Positions 11,301-24,640 of a stretch of DNA of 64,000 bases are shown here, piece after piece. This stretch comes from Motacilla alba alba. Its lineage: Eukaryota; Chordata; Aves; Passeriformes; Motacillidae. Under the pieces are notes generated by a model. That model worked only from the letters and a program-made list of their open reading frames with translations, made no database searches and had not been told where the DNA came from. Position 1 is the first letter of the stretch. Every line of letters begins with the position of its first letter. Location: assembly GCF_015832195.1 (NCBI RefSeq), contig NC_052018.1:37019052-37083051 (forward strand), written 5' to 3'. A program made the position numbers and the translations under genes.

Positions 11301-14300
11301 CCATCGAAAATATTTTATCTTGGGGTTATGACTCATGAAAGAATGGCTAGGTGTGAAAGGAAAGTTAATATATTTTGTGAGAAAAACCCCCTCCCCAGCA
11401 ACCTTATCAGATGACACGACTTGAATATTTATGTCCTATGCAGTAAAACCAATAGACAGCAAAAGCCACAACCTAATACTTTGTGTCAGATCTGATGAAA
11501 ACTCAGACACCTAGCTTATTTCCCCTTAAGGGCTGGAAATTATGGTTCACACATGCAAACAGGAGAAAATGAGATGCATCCTCAGTGATGAGGATGAAAC
11601 TGCTGTCCCTTAGTCTGGCATGTTGGAAGATGATACCAGACTAGCCAGTGCTTGTTCTCTTGGATGAGAATGCTTCCCAGGTTATCACGAAATGACACAG
11701 CTCACTGGGTTAATGCTTCAAGACTCCTGACCCAACACATGTCACCCACAAAAACACACCCCTGCCATGCCAAAAAGATGTTCCCACGTTGAATGATTAT
11801 CACAGTCAGACTTTTACTGCTGATTTCTTTTAAAAATTCCAAATTGAGAAAACAGTTAACATATAGAATGAAAGAACAGGCCACAATCAACCACAAAAAC
11901 TTCCCATAAGGTTCAGCATGTGGGAAACAGATAAGTAAATGCTGTGAAAGATGAACAATATTTAAGTATTAACACAAATGTTTGTTTTGGGGAGGTTTAT
12001 CTGGCATCTCTACCGGTTTTCCTCCAAGCTCTAATACAAAAATAACTACGTCTAACTGCAACTGGGAAGAGATGGCAGCAGCTCAACATTGCTCCTTTTT
12101 TCCCCCTGTACTCAGAAAAAAATCCCAACTGCCTTACAGTGTCACACAAACTAATTTTAAGGTGACTTAGGATTAAGTCATTTGCAAATTCAGAAAGTTC
12201 AGTCAGTGGTCTCATTTTCATCATCCTGTCAAATGAGGACATACATGTGCAACATAAGGGCAGGAGATACAGTTTTTTCTCCAGCTGTACAGGTGGTCCC
12301 CCATGTTACAGCATGAAGTGAGGAAATTATCCTTTAGTTCATGTAAATCCTGGATGCAATAGTTGCTCACCAAACCATGAAGAGGGAACCCATGTTGATG
12401 GATGTACACATCTTGCCTGTGCAAGCTGTGGTAGGGCTGAAAGTGAGCAAATGCTGCATCTCCCATGAAGGAGCTGCCTCTTATCTTCTCTGTCTCCACC
12501 CCTCACTCCAAGCAGGGGAAAGTCAAAAGACATGAAATTGCTTTGTGGGTGATCTTCAGTGGTTGTTAAAAATATAAAAAAGAGAAAGGGAGAATAGTGA
12601 TGGGAAAGAGGTTCAAAAATATGTTCCCTCTTGGGTGAACTCAGGTCTTTTTTAACAAGAAAAGCCAGAGAGGCCACGCACAGTAATGTTGAGAAAAAGG
12701 AAATGGTACTTCATTTTAGCCAGAGTCATAAATCTTACCAGCGAGCCTCTAACGGCAAAACGGCGAGCAGGGGAATTTTTATACAGAGATAATTAGTTGC
12801 GAGCTGATACCAGGTTTACTGTGCTGTGCACTCCGTGTGTGCAACATGTTCTCAACCTGCAAAACCCAGCACGAGGCTCTGGCAGCCTTGCTGCTGCTGG
12901 CTTTGCCAGAAGGCATGCAGCTGGAACTTCCCAAAACCCTTAGGAAAAAAAGGTGAAGATGGAAATGGGTATTTCCAGAGAAATCTTGTCTGTAGCCCAG
13001 AATGATTCTTCCAATGGGGAAATGAACCATGTTTATTAAACCACACCCCTCTGCCAGAGGGGAGATGGACCAACAGGACACTTTGTGCCACCATTAACAC
13101 CCTTATCTTCTGGGATACAGACACCACTCACAGATCCTGTAGAGCAGGCAGATGGGTCAGGGAAAAGGTTTATCCATTGAGGTGAGAAGCAAAATGTGGT
13201 TGAGGGAAATTTATCAGCCAGAAAAAAACAGCTGTGAAGATGCCCCACAAGCACCAAAGTCAATGGGACATTCCCTCCACCTGTGCTGTGAACAAGACAG
13301 CCCATCCACCAGTGCTTGTTCCTCGATGTCTTGCTCTGTTTCAGAGAACAGCCAGGGACTTGCACTAGTGATTGACACAAGCAAAGACTCCAGCACAGCT
13401 AGCAGTCAGACCGCACTTCCAGCCACCACTTTTCGGTTTCTAGATGATAGGGAGTCCAGGAGACGTGCCAGCAGCATGCTGGGTGTGCTAGGTGCCAGCA
13501 AGCATCCTAGCACTTGTGAAGCTACTTTAGAGGGGACAATTTGGCCTAGATGAGGAGGTCTGGAAGCCATCATCCCCAAAAGATGCCCAAGTTAGGAAAC
13601 AGCCCAGAAAGGACAGTAGCCTGCAAAGGGATAGCTTGATGAGAAAAGAGAGCCCGCCCCAGCTGCACAAGAAGCTTTGAGGCTAATGGTCCCCACAGGT
13701 TACCTTGGTGCTCCCTACCTACTTTCTGCCCATCCCCTGTTGTCTTTTTCATTGCCAATCTAGTGCAACAGGACAGATACACCCATTGCTCAATCACACT
13801 CCTCAGTTGACCCAAAACAGCTGGAGGCAGGTGGGGCTGGGGGCAAACCAGCTTTGTCAGCATGGGGTTAAAGCAGCAGGTCTTTTGTCAAAGGCTCAGT
13901 TTGTCTGCAACCGTATGTTAAACTGAAAGAACAATCTGAATTTACTGCGCTAAACTACAATTATGGGGTTTTTTTAATCATTCAGCCTAATGGTACACAG
14001 CTGTCACAAGAATCTTTGAACACATCACTGGCTCTCTTTGATCTGATTAACCAGATAAGGAACCACAGCCAAAAGATATGAAAGGATAAGTCCAAATTTC
14101 AAACTCTCAGCTGAGCAAAGATTTTCATTCAAAGGAATGTGCAAAATAAGGAGGGAGGAGGTTCACAATGCAAATGAAGGTTTTATTTACTACTGATATA
14201 AGCAGGTGAAATATTCTCCATTGCATGGTTAAAGAATAAATGGACCCTAGCCACAAAGTGGTGCTGACAGGTGTTACATCTGCCACACTAATCTGTGTGG

Positions 14301-15198
14301 ATGCTAATATTTGTATCATCTTTTTTCCAGACTCAAAATGAGGGGCTTTCTTCCATAGGGGTGCTTTTTACATGGAAGAAGCCTCCCTGTGATATTGAAG
14401 AGCTCCAAGGGCAGGGCCTCTTCACCCAAACTGCTTCTGTTCAGCGTCTTTCTTCAGATAGCATAGTATTTCTTTTTTTTTAAATTCAAGACAGCTTCAT
14501 TTATTTGCTTTTATTTCTAGCATAATGTTTACTATTCCAATCAGAACATTCTGTAATCTTATCTAAATGTTTTATTATTAATTGCTGCACCCCACACCCC
14601 ACCCTTAATAACTATCCCCGGGAGAGGTAAACATTTCAACACAACTTACTCTAGTTAAAGCCATGAATATGCATTATTTATTTATTTAGGTAAACAGTAA
14701 TTAAGAAAAATCACCAAACCGCCTGCTCTTTGAAATGAGCTCTACTTTACCAGCCTTGCCGTGGGAATTGCAAGTCCCTTAAACACATCTATTACTTTGT
14801 CCTCCTACATCACGATTTACATTGATGGGCCTCAGACCACACTACAGCTGCCAGAAAAGCAGCCAGTCCTTATGCTGCCTGAGGCTGAGTGACAAGTCCA
14901 AAGCTTCCAGCAAGGATAAGCAAGAGGTACCAAGATATCAGCAGAGAAGAAAGGTGCAGGATGAGGAAAAGAATGTTGCTATCACTCAGTATGCTGATTT
15001 TTAAGATTTTTTGCAGCAAGACAACCACTAGTAGCATGAAAATGATCATGACCCCCTTCTGCCCTCTCCCTACAGACAGAGGGCTGCGTCCTGACAGAGG
15101 CTTGTGACCACCGAAGCCTCTCCATCCTAATCTGTTTAGCAGCCAGCCCCAAACCCAGGAGTTTTTTTGTGCCAGAACAGTCAGATAGCCCCGTGTGC
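8391..15198. other. Anonymous non-coding stretch
   Basis: Apart from the G-quadruplex motif at 8813 I recognise no repeat, RNA gene or exon. Several 90-130 codon frames occur on both strands at 12.2-13.6 kb, where the sequence is less AT-rich. They overlap on opposite strands and show no convincing splice-flanked codon bias. Confidence 0.45.
8813..8835 (+). other. Canonical G-quadruplex motif
   Basis: Four G-tracts of 4, 4, 5 and 5 are separated by loops CAC, T and T. This is a very stable intramolecular quadruplex arrangement on the plus strand. It sits just after an A/G-rich purine stretch (about 8760-8812). Confidence 0.8.
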
Positions 15199-15248
15199 TA
15201 TATATAGACATACATAAATACATATATAGATATATATATACACACACA
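15199..15248 (+). repeat. Compound TA/CA microsatellite-like low-complexity run
   Basis: Degenerate TATATA, CATA and TATATATA units end in CACACACA, typical of a decaying compound dinucleotide repeat. Confidence 0.8.
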
Positions 15249-15589
15249 ACTTATGCATTGAGTAATAAGCAGCTGAGTGACTCCACTCAATTCCCCTATT
15301 TTTTCTCAGTGTTACATTAACGCAAATAATACAACATCCTATTCTGCCTTACATTTCCACCAAATTGCACCACAAGCCATGACAGAATATGGCAGCACCA
15401 GAGGCAATGAAGCCACTAAAAGGACTCTCAATTTTTTAAACCAAAAAAAGTCAGGCACACCAAGATAGTCCTCACATGGTTGATTATCCAGCTTAAGGAT
15501 CGCACCAGCACTACAAGAGAGGAATCGAAATGTATCCCAAAGACAAAGGGATTTTCACAGATCTAAAATTGTTAGGTAAATAGATAAAA

Positions 15590-16140
15590 CTGCGGTTGGG
15601 GCTTTGTTTCAGTTTTCAAAGCTAATTTCCGGCCACCGTTCAGAGAAATGCTTTGCATTTCCATTTCTGACTCACCTGCTTTAACAAGCGCACTCGCTGG
15701 AATTACTAAGCATGGGATCTCATCAAAACATTTCACTTTCTGAATCAAAGTGCTTTTCAATTTTACTGATGTGAACTTATCTATAAAATTTACCATGGTA
15801 ACAACACTGGCGATGTGCAGGTACGAGTGCACAATGCGATGTGTCAGAGGACCCTTCTCCCACCGGGCATCCCACCAAGGTACAGGAATGCCTTCCAAAT
15901 TCTGCCCAGCCACTCGGAGCACGCTGACACCAGTCTCTCACATCCCCATCACAAAGTGATACACGCTCCCAGAGACATATTTAAACATCAGGTATGAATG
16001 AAAAGCATTCCTGAAAAGAATCTGTTATGAAACCGAAAATCGGAGATCGCCGCAATGCTGTGCCTAAGTTGAGTCATCAGTTCCCTTTACAGCCTAATAA
16101 TTGACACTGCCTTGATCAGAATGACTGATCCAAACGTTGC
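15590..16140. promoter_or_regulatory. CpG-retaining, conserved-looking element (enhancer candidate), left half
   Basis: About 17 CpGs are kept over roughly 550 bp of otherwise AT-rich DNA, including ACCGAAAATCGG and ATCGCCGCAA. Motif-like sequences include a near-octamer CTTTGCATTT at 15651-15660 and a perfect AP-1 site TGAGTCA at 16070-16076. Single motifs occur by chance, so the CpG retention over a long span is the stronger argument. A 116-codon minus-strand frame (15572-15922) crosses it, but I see no exon borders or family resemblance. Confidence 0.35.
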
Positions 16141-16166
16141 TTTGTGTTTGTGTGTTTTTGTTGGGG

Positions 16167-16194
16167 TTTTTTTTTAATTAAAAAAAAAAAAAAA
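16167..16194. repeat. Poly-T/poly-A palindrome
   Basis: Nine T, then AATT, then fifteen A. The central 22 bp (T9-AATT-A9, 16167-16188) is a perfect palindrome. Such tracts exclude nucleosomes and can extrude as a hairpin. It separates the two halves of the CpG-retaining module. Confidence 0.85.
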
Positions 16195-16199
16195 GGATT

Positions 16200-16420
16200 T
16201 CTTATGTAAACAAGCCGTCTGTCATCTTGCAGGAGTGTTTGTATTCTTCAGATCATGGGAAACATCTGTCAAAACCAGATTTTGCTCTCCTCAATCAACT
16301 CGATACAGTCTTAATCAGACTGTACTACAAAGAACCGGTCTTGTTACAGAAATACACGCTGCCAAGTCTCAGTGGAAGCGTTGATTTTATTTCACTTTCT
16401 TGGGATTAAATGCTGCAAAG
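16200..16420. promoter_or_regulatory. Conserved-looking element, right half, with forkhead-type site
   Basis: Begins with a perfect forkhead core TGTAAACA (16205-16212) and keeps CpGs at CCGTC, ACTCGAT, ACCGGTC, ACGCTG and AGCGTTG. No coding frame with splice borders is visible. It pairs naturally with the block just to its left. Confidence 0.3.
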
Positions 16421-19400
16421 ATTATTAAAAGAGTTCCCTCCTTCCCCTGCGGGATCTCTCTCCCAAAGGAAATCCTGAGAATTTACCTGCTGCTTTTCTC
16501 CTCTTTGTGCATGTTTCCAAAATTAACTACCTTCCAGGAAGAGACAGATAGGAGAAGAATCAAGGTATAGTGAAACTTCAGAGCATGCTGATTTCCCACC
16601 TTTTGACATGGGTACTCGGATAACAGAGTGATTCCCCTTCTGATGCCTGCAACAAATAAACACTCCCACGTGTCTGCATCCCGCAGGTCACACCTCCCCA
16701 GAATGATTCATTAGGTATTTTCACATCTTCTACATAGGGAAAGATCAAGTGGGGTTGCAACTGCCTCTAGCGGTGTTTTCTGAAGACAAGGTGACACAAA
16801 GCAGAGTGGTTGCTACTACCACTAGGATAAGGGTGGTGTTAGATGGATATACTCTGAGTCCTCTGCCAGGGAATCTGCCCCGGAATAGCAAAATCATTAC
16901 GACAAAAGAAAAAATAAGCCAATTAGAGAAATGATGTGAGACTGTAACAAGAAGAGCAGGCTACTCCATTAGCAAGTAAATGAAGAAGAGATGACTGTGG
17001 CAGGAGGACCAGGATCAATGGGTACCAGTCAGGTGTCTTAGCTGGGGCTGCATGCTGAGCTCTTTTAAATGGACCAATAATTTATAGATTAAGGGGACAG
17101 TACTGGAAGCATTCAATAGTGTATACATGGTCTTAATTAGAAGTATGCCCTTGGAGGGGTGAGAAATTAATGGTCATGTCTATATTAGCTTTTACCCTTA
17201 GACCTAAACTACTCCACTGGAACCATGTTGCTGATATGATGCCCAATTTTTGTATTTTATCTGGCAGTAACTCCAGCCCAGTGCCATAGACTGAGCACCT
17301 ACCAGCATCTGGAGTATATCACCAGCACTGCTGGAGGCACAGCTCTCAGCATGTATCATTAACTCATGGATTACACATCATGCCACTAATTCTTAAATAC
17401 AAGGCATGAGATAGGAGGAGAACCTTGATATGCTTTGGAGAAGATGGAAGAGGACCCATCTAAATGCTGGGTACTGAGAGTAATACAACAGCAGATTTTA
17501 AAACAAGAAGACAGACAAAATCCAAAGCTGTGGAGGAGAAGAAATGATAAAACAAATGTCATAAAAAGGGAAAAGGAAACAATCTACTGGCTGAAGATGA
17601 CATTAGATTTTATTTCCCTAACTGTGGTAGATAGTTGATCGTGAAACTAATATCAGACACATCTGCAAAAATCATACTCTTTTGAATGAAGTGGAACTGG
17701 ATTTAAATGAAAGTCTTGCTTTAAAAAATTCTTCAGGCAAGCAATTTCTTTGAAGTAAGAAATTACTGCATAGCTACACATATGAAACAAACCTATGACA
17801 ATACTAAACAAGATCTCAAATCTCAACCATGTTTGAAAAATAATGTCCAGAAGCATATAGATTCAGCTCTGCTCAGCACAGAATCCAATGAGTATCATCA
17901 ACCTTGCAACATCTTAGGAAATCTTGTATTTTTCTGAACAACACTTTGATAAACTTCAGCTATTTTAGAGAGAAATGGACTGTCACACTCTCCAAATGTA
18001 GGTGAAACACTATTTTGGCCAGATTTGAGAAGAGACCGGACTTAGCACTGGTTTCATCTGCCTGAACTAAGATAACACGTTTTCAACTGTAACTTTCATA
18101 GACTCTTTGAAGTTTCATTTTACTACTCTGAGGTCCAAGGGTGGCAATATGAAGAGAGAGGAAGCAGAAAAAAAATTGTTAGGAATGAAAAGCACTTTGG
18201 ACTGTCAAGCCAGCAAACGTAAGAATTGTATTTGGCTTTGTGAGAGCACTGCCAATACTAACAAACCATTTGCCGTCTGCTGCTGCATACCAGCAGGTCG
18301 TGCACAAGCTTACATTAATACTTTGATGCATGCAAAGTGGACACATTTTGAAGTGCCCCTGTATTTGCTTGTAAGTAAATTTTGCACCAACTCTTGAATG
18401 TCCCGATTAAAAAATAAAGGCGTGGGAAACAAAGCGAAATAGAGTTTATCACCTCATAAAGTTAACCAAAACAGCAAAGACTGTGTTCAAATGTCTATCT
18501 AGTTCTCCCTGACAGCTCAACTCAAACTGAAACCTTAGGCATGACATGAATTTCTTCTTTAGTTTCATGTCACCTGAAAACAGAAGTTTAACATCAGTAT
18601 TTTCACCATCCCAGTTAACGATCACCCAAAGCAATAGTAAGAATCAGCAATCATTAGCCACAAGCAAAGCCAACTCCATAACCAGAAAAAAAATTATTTT
18701 CTTTTCAGTCTCTCTGCTCTTAAAATGTGACTACAGCAGCTTCAGGGACATCCTGCATGATCCATTCTCAGTGCTTGTTCCTGTAAGAAAGATGTCCTCT
18801 GCACTCAGTAGTTACAGGTTAATTCTGTCAGGCGAAAAGGGCCGCTTTCTACAATTCTCATGGCTTTTGGAGATGGAGGTCTTTTTTTTTTGTTTTTGAC
18901 TTGTATGACAAAACCTACCTGTTCTGCCATTATTATCTTGTTTTATTACACCTCATAGTCCTGGCATTTTCTTAAAATTATGTAAAAAGTAGGCAGTTGC
19001 ACAGAGAATGATTAGTACGGCATGTGCTGTAGCAAGCAATATTATGTATTTTATTGCTCATGAAGTCAGAGTACTGGAACTAGCCAAATCTGCTATTTTG
19101 GTCTGAAAATACATTTTTCCTTTCCTGCTTGCAACAGGATAATTAATAACTGAGAGAAATAATGGAGAAAATAAGCATGGTGTTAGGTAAGCACTCCTAA
19201 TTACAAAACCTTATGTTTGGCCCAAGGATTGATGTTTGGGATGTCTCTCTATAAGAGAATAACAAAGCTTGCACCTCATATATGTCACAAGGATGCTTGC
19301 CACACCGTCGGCTCCACCATCATCCCAAATTACTCACTACCTGTGCCAGTGTCCTCATCCCACTAAAAAGTCTGTACTTTTCCCTGAAGCTCTGCAAGTG

Positions 19401-21254
19401 AAAAATTCAATCTAATGCTTTCCCATTTATTCAGAGTGGCTGATGAAAAGCTCATTAATACCTGGGAAAAAAAAGGCTCTCTACAATTGCAGCACACAGT
19501 CATAAAGCCAATGCATGATGGCCAGCAAATGTTTCCAGGTAGCAATTGGCTTTACACAGGTTCCTACTTTGTAAATAGTGAGAGGAAATACTGAATAAAT
19601 ACTTGTTTTCCCTTACTTATTTCTACACTGGATGAGGCAAGACAAAAGGATGTTTAGGCACTGAGCTGATTTCAGACCTCGTCCTCTGTGGATGACTTTG
19701 CCTGCAATGTTATAGGGCTTTTAATCTCACATACCTCATGGATCCTATTATCATCACCATCATAATGAAACCAGACATTGCTTACTTCCCACTCCCCCAG
19801 CCTGACTCTGGCCAGGCACACAGAAATGAGAGCTCACTGAAGAAGGCCACCCATCATTTCACCTGCTTGGCTTCAGCTCCCCACACCAAATGATGTCACC
19901 TTAGGCTGTTCCCACCAACAGGCAGGTCAAACAGCAGTATGACCCAAACCATAAGGACCAGAAGACATTCAGCACACCTTGTTCACAGGAAAGGCACAAA
20001 ACAATCTCCAGGTGTTTCTGTAATTCCTGTTGCTCTCAGCACAATTAGATTTTATTGAACTGTAATCCTACATAAGTGCATTGAATCTTACAGCTGAAGT
20101 CAATTACACTGCGTTAAATAGCCTTCCTGATCTGCAAGATGAAGATCACTTCTGTATAAAACTAAATTAGCTCAATAATTCATTATTTGTAGCTTGGGTG
20201 AGGGGTTGAAACAGCAATGGACAACTAAGCAGTCGCACTTTCAGGAACTAGTCCTTAAGAGCTGCAAGCAAACTGAATTTCCAGTTTCACCAGATGGGAA
20301 AAGGGACAAGCACTGCAGGCACAGAGAGGATATCTAGTGTCAACAGCACTACATCTTAAATCATCTGTGTTTGCTCATGGCAAGGAACTCTGAGCTGACT
20401 AGCCTTGGAAGGAACAAGACATCGGTTTTCGTGTACTGAGAAGTCCTCACACTTAAAAGTTTAACTACCGACCCAAAGGAGATAGAAGGGCACACCAAAA
20501 GGCATGTGACTTGTCATTTCTCATTCCTTACTCAGAATTAGCCTCAGCACTGAGGGAGATCATATAAAAACCCCTTAAATTAATATTTTTGCTTATCAGG
20601 GACTGAGTGGAGGAGCAGAGGGGCTGAAGACCAGTGGTGGTGATGGGCTATGTGTGCATCCTTAGCAGCCACACTGTGCCAGTGCACACCTTGGCAGGAG
20701 TCCATGAGTGTGACATTCCACTGGCTCACACCACCTTCCTCAGCTGCTAGGCTCACTCTTGGTACCTCTCCAACCAGCCTCAAGCACTCTTCAGTTTCTT
20801 TCTTACAAACAACCATATTTACATGCTAGGAGATCTCCACGTAAGTTGGGAGATGACAGAAGCTGTGTTTCTGATCCCATTGGGTTGTGCCGGGCGCGTG
20901 TATTGAGCAGACAGGAGTGATTCAAAGACATAAGCAGACAGACTGAGACGGGAAAGGTGAGAGACAGGGAATATTCCAAATGCCTGCTGCTGCACTGGGG
21001 CAGCCAAACTCCACAAGAAAAGTAGGCCTGGAAGACTTGGAAAGAAGAAAATCAACCCTTTTGAGATTTGGAAATAATTTCCTTTACTCTTTAACACAGA
21101 AATACGAGCAGCATGGTGACTATCTATCCCCTGTGAGGAAGCACACCCCTTTTGCGCTGGTCTCCAGGGTGGCTCTTCCCATCGCAACATCCACATCTTT
21201 CAGCAACATCAATAGGCTTTGTTCTCACAATGAACCTGAAGAAGATGATCTCCA
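16421..21254. other. Anonymous non-coding stretch
   Basis: AT-leaning sequence with no recognised repeat, RNA gene or exon. One small CpG-bearing patch (CCGGGCGCGTG, near 20889) stands alone. Frames up to 125 codons near 20.8-21.2 kb overlap on both strands. Confidence 0.5.
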
Positions 21255-21376
21255 CTGCACAAATGAGGAAGTCAGTCATGGGGCAGGTGAAGGAGGTTGC
21301 CTGAGAACACACAGGAAACCTGTGACTGAGGCAGGGAACTGAACCCAGACCATGAGTTCCAGTTGGGTGCCCAGTC
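21255..21376 (-). mobile_element. MIR-like ancient SINE remnant
   Basis: Read on the plus strand it resembles the reverse complement of the MIR core: CACAAATGAGGAAGTCAG, then a GGTTGCCTGAGAACACACAG segment, then GGCAGGGAACTGAACCCAGA. In MIR these correspond to the TTTCCTCATCTG, GTGACCTTGG and GGGTTCGAATCCC regions. It is strongly diverged, as expected for a tRNA-derived SINE that stopped moving before birds and mammals separated. It could instead belong to a related CORE-SINE. Confidence 0.55.
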
Positions 21377-21627
21377 CAAGCTGGGTGGCTGACAGATCAC
21401 CTCTTCTTCTGGGACTTTGAAATTTAAGTTTGGTGGGTTTTACAATGAACTTTTTTTTTTTTGGTGTTTTTATTTTGTCTAGTCACTACGTTTCATTACA
21501 CTCACACTTCTGCTTTGTGAAGGCTTTTGATCCTGCTTCTTTTCTGTTTTGGCTTAAAAAACCAACACAATTGAACATCAAACAGAATTTACCCTTCACA
21601 GTTTGGTCTTCTCCCCTACCAACATCA

Positions 21628-21683
21628 TCCTCTCCCTAGTGCTCAGTGCTAAGCGTCCTCTCCCTGGCGCTCAGTGTTGTATC
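21628..21683 (+). repeat. 28-bp tandem duplication
   Basis: TCCTCTCCCTAGTGCTCAGTG is followed directly by TCCTCTCCCTGGCGCTCAGTG in a second 28-bp unit, with only a few mismatches. A local slippage duplication. Confidence 0.75.
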
Positions 21684-23159
21684 CTTTGTGCACCTTGTGC
21701 TCATGATTGTGGCTTCATCAAAACCCACCAGTGATATTTAGAAGGTGATTCTTCTTTGTAGCTTCACAGAGTTACAGCAACTGCTTATGTGAACAGCAGT
21801 ACTGTGAGGCAGCAGAGCAGATCTGGTGGGAAAACCAGAGAAAAGAGATGCACAAAAAAGGTAAGTTCCAAAGTGAATGTTCTGACACTGCTATGCATCA
21901 TGTCGACATGAGCAATCATCTGAAGAACAGCTACCAGTAAGCCACAGCTTCAGACTGCCTAGGATGTTTTACTGGCTTGGCTAATGAATCACTGGGAAAA
22001 TGTGAGCCATGTGCTCACTGCCAGGGTAGTCGTCACGGTGGGTAAAAACAATGACTCTTTCACTATCACCATGACTTGTGGTTTAATTGATATTTTAACA
22101 TTGTTTAAGATCTTTCTGTGTAAAGCACATAATATGCACTTCTAAGACAAAATCCTTTGGTAGTATACTATTTGCAAGGAGGCGCAACGAGTCAAACCAC
22201 TATTTCATGAAATAATTCATTCTGGCTGAATCCCTCACAGAATGTCTCAAGATCTTGAAAAGGAAAAAATAACTAATTTCCACATGTGTAATAACTCACA
22301 TGGTGAGAAAGAAAAAGACTTCACATTTTTGTGAGAAAATGTTGCAAAACCACAAACTTTTGAAAGTGCCCAATATGCTATTTTCAGCTTATCTGGATGC
22401 AGCCCAAACTATCCACAGCTAACCAAGGTGCATCAGAAGACTGTAATCATTCTGCTCCCACCACAGGCTTTTTGTGCCCACTGCGCATCCAAAGCTGTCA
22501 AGCCCTACAAAATAACCTAGGACTTTTATCCTTAAAGCAGCCAAGCAGCTGCAAAAATAACTCTGTAAAAATATTGAATACTTCGTCCCACTTAGCAGCT
22601 GGAAAAACAATTACTGACTGAAAAATTCAGTGTTTGATATTACTTAATAGTTGGGGAAAAACTATTTGTGAATCATAATTAACGTTTATTTAACTATTTA
22701 AAAGCATGCATCTACTGTTTGAGGCTTCACAGAGAGCAAATATGTGGCCTTCTGGCACCATTAAACAGACTAATACAGTTAAACGAGAAGGACATGAGGC
22801 AGAAAACCACACTGGAATAGTCAATCCTTCAAGGAACTGGTGTAACTGAGATTGCCTCAGTATGCAGGCTGCAACACCAAGTTTGAACCAAATCAGTAGC
22901 AACTACCTTGGGGCAAATTAAATGAATGCACAGCTCTAGCTACTGGTGCCAGAGCAATGCAAACGTCATGACATAAACTGGATGAAAATCCATTACTAAC
23001 AGTGATAGAGAAACTGCTCCCCTTGAAACAGCCTCAGAGGTTTACGGGTACCTCTATGGTGGCATCAGCCCGGGGCCAAGTGACAGCGGGGCTTCCTGCG
23101 AACAAGTGCAGCAGAGCCTGTGAGAAAGAACGAGAAGTACTCATCTTCAATGAGCAATG
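21684..23159. other. Anonymous non-coding stretch
   Basis: AT-leaning, with no recognised element before the CR1 copy that begins near 23160. Confidence 0.5.
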
Positions 23160-23595
23160 AAACCAGTGAGAGGTCTGGAGCACAAGTCTGATGAGGAGCA
23201 GCTGAAGGAGCTGGGTTTGTTTAGCCTGGAGAAAAGAAGGCTCAGGGAGGACCTTACCGCTTTCTACAACTGCCTGAAAGGAGGCTGTAGCCAGGTGGGG
23301 GTTGGTCTCTTTTCCCAAGTGACAAAATCAGATGAAGTGGCCTCAAGTTGCTCCAGGAGAGATTTACATTGGCTATTAGGAAACATATCTTCACAGAAAG
23401 GAATTGTCAAGCATTGAACAGGCTGCCCAGGGAAGTGGTTGGGTTCCCACTCCTGGAGGTATTTAAAAGCCACGTAGATGTGGCACTTTGGGATATGGCT
23501 TAGTGGTAGACTTGCCAGTGTTGGGTTAGCAGTTGGACTTGACGATCTTAAAGGTACTTTTCAACCTAAAGAACTCTGCTTGTATGATTCTTAAT
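23160..23595 (+). mobile_element. CR1 LINE, 5'-truncated 3' region (longest copy here)
   Basis: Covers the last ~430 bp of a CR1 element. Landmarks are GAGCAGCTGAAGGAGCTGGG, TTTAGCCTGGAGAAAAGAAG, GAACAGGCTGCCCAGGGAAG, CTGGAGGTATTTAAAAGCCA, AGTGTTGGGTTAGCAGTTGG, GATCTTAAAGGTACTTTTCA and a terminal TGTATGATTC. A plus-strand frame (23157-23417) reads the familiar [17 protein letters not shown] segment often mis-annotated as a host protein in bird genomes. It then breaks, with no reverse transcriptase domain, so this is a dead fragment. It belongs to the TTGGCAGTGTTGGGTTA-type subfamily. Confidence 0.95.
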
Positions 23596-24572
23596 GATTT
23601 TATGGTTCCATGAAACCAATGGTGGCTTAGGTCAGGATTTAAGTTCCAGAAGAAGATGAACCATTAACAGGCTGCTGAAAACAAACATTAGGCCTTGTTT
23701 TAAATTTCTAATTGGGAAACTGTTTGTCTTCGGACTTTTCGAAGCCCTAATTTCCCCCAAACAATTCCCCCACTTGTTCTTTGCACATTTGCCATAGCTG
23801 AAATGTCCCATCACTGACAGTAACCAGTCCTTTTATCACCCCATTCAACTTCATCCATGCAGAACTGGGCTGAGTGCCTCACGGGTCCAGCAATCACAGA
23901 ACAAGAACAAAACAGCAGTTACTTTTCTCTGGCAGATAATTGCAGACAGAGCCGAGCCAAAGATTCCTGTCCAGCACAACCTCACCTAGAGAGTGACCTA
24001 GGTGTGCCAGCTGACTGTACAGAGTAAAGATTCACAAAAAAAAGAAACCTACGGCAAAAAAATGACTCAACTGCTGTGATTGAAAAAAAAAAAATTATAC
24101 CTAGTATAAGTACAGCAGATTTCACCTGTGGGGAATATTCTGCAAGGTGCTGAGGAATGTGAGCAGCCTGTATAATAAATACGTTTAATTAAGCGATTTG
24201 AACTCTAAGTCACCAACTCTCCCGCTACTGCTCTCTCAAGCAACCGTGTTATCAGAGGCCATTTCAAGGGAAATGCACTTATGTCAGAAATATTTCTCAT
24301 ATCATACTTCTCATAACCTGCAGCACCAGAAAAATGAAGACAATATAAAAAGAAATAAAAATTATGAAATTTTGGGTTACAAACATCCCTGAATGGATTA
24401 TGCTTTCAAAATGGACAATATAAATAGCATAATAAGGTTTTTTTGGTGTACGTTTCAAAGTTTTCTAGGATGATGTTATTCATTCTAAACACAAACACAT
24501 TCTCAATGCCATATACAACGCAATTGGCTTGTGACATGAAATAAGGCCATTTTCATTGAGATTGACTCATCA

Positions 24573-24640
24573 CTAGGATGATCTCAAAAATTGTTTTGGA
24601 TCCCTTTCAACTCAGGATATTCTATGATTCCATGATTATA
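24573..24640 (+). mobile_element. CR1 LINE tail fragment
   Basis: Reads GGATGATCTCAAAAATTG, then CCCTTTCAACTCAGGATATT, then CTATGATTCCATGATTATAG. These are the terminal CR1 sequence and its short tail repeats. Only the last ~70 bp are recognisable; upstream divergence hides the true 5' limit. An L2-like tail is a less likely alternative. Confidence 0.75.

Noticed and set aside
20580..20816. 78-codon minus-strand frame with a His-rich stretch
   Set aside because: No splice borders, domain or homolog recognised. The His run comes from a short repeated ATGGTG-type sequence.
23157..23417. 86-codon plus-strand frame resembling a protein
   Set aside because: It is the translated 3' region of the CR1 element ([17 protein letters not shown]), not a host gene.
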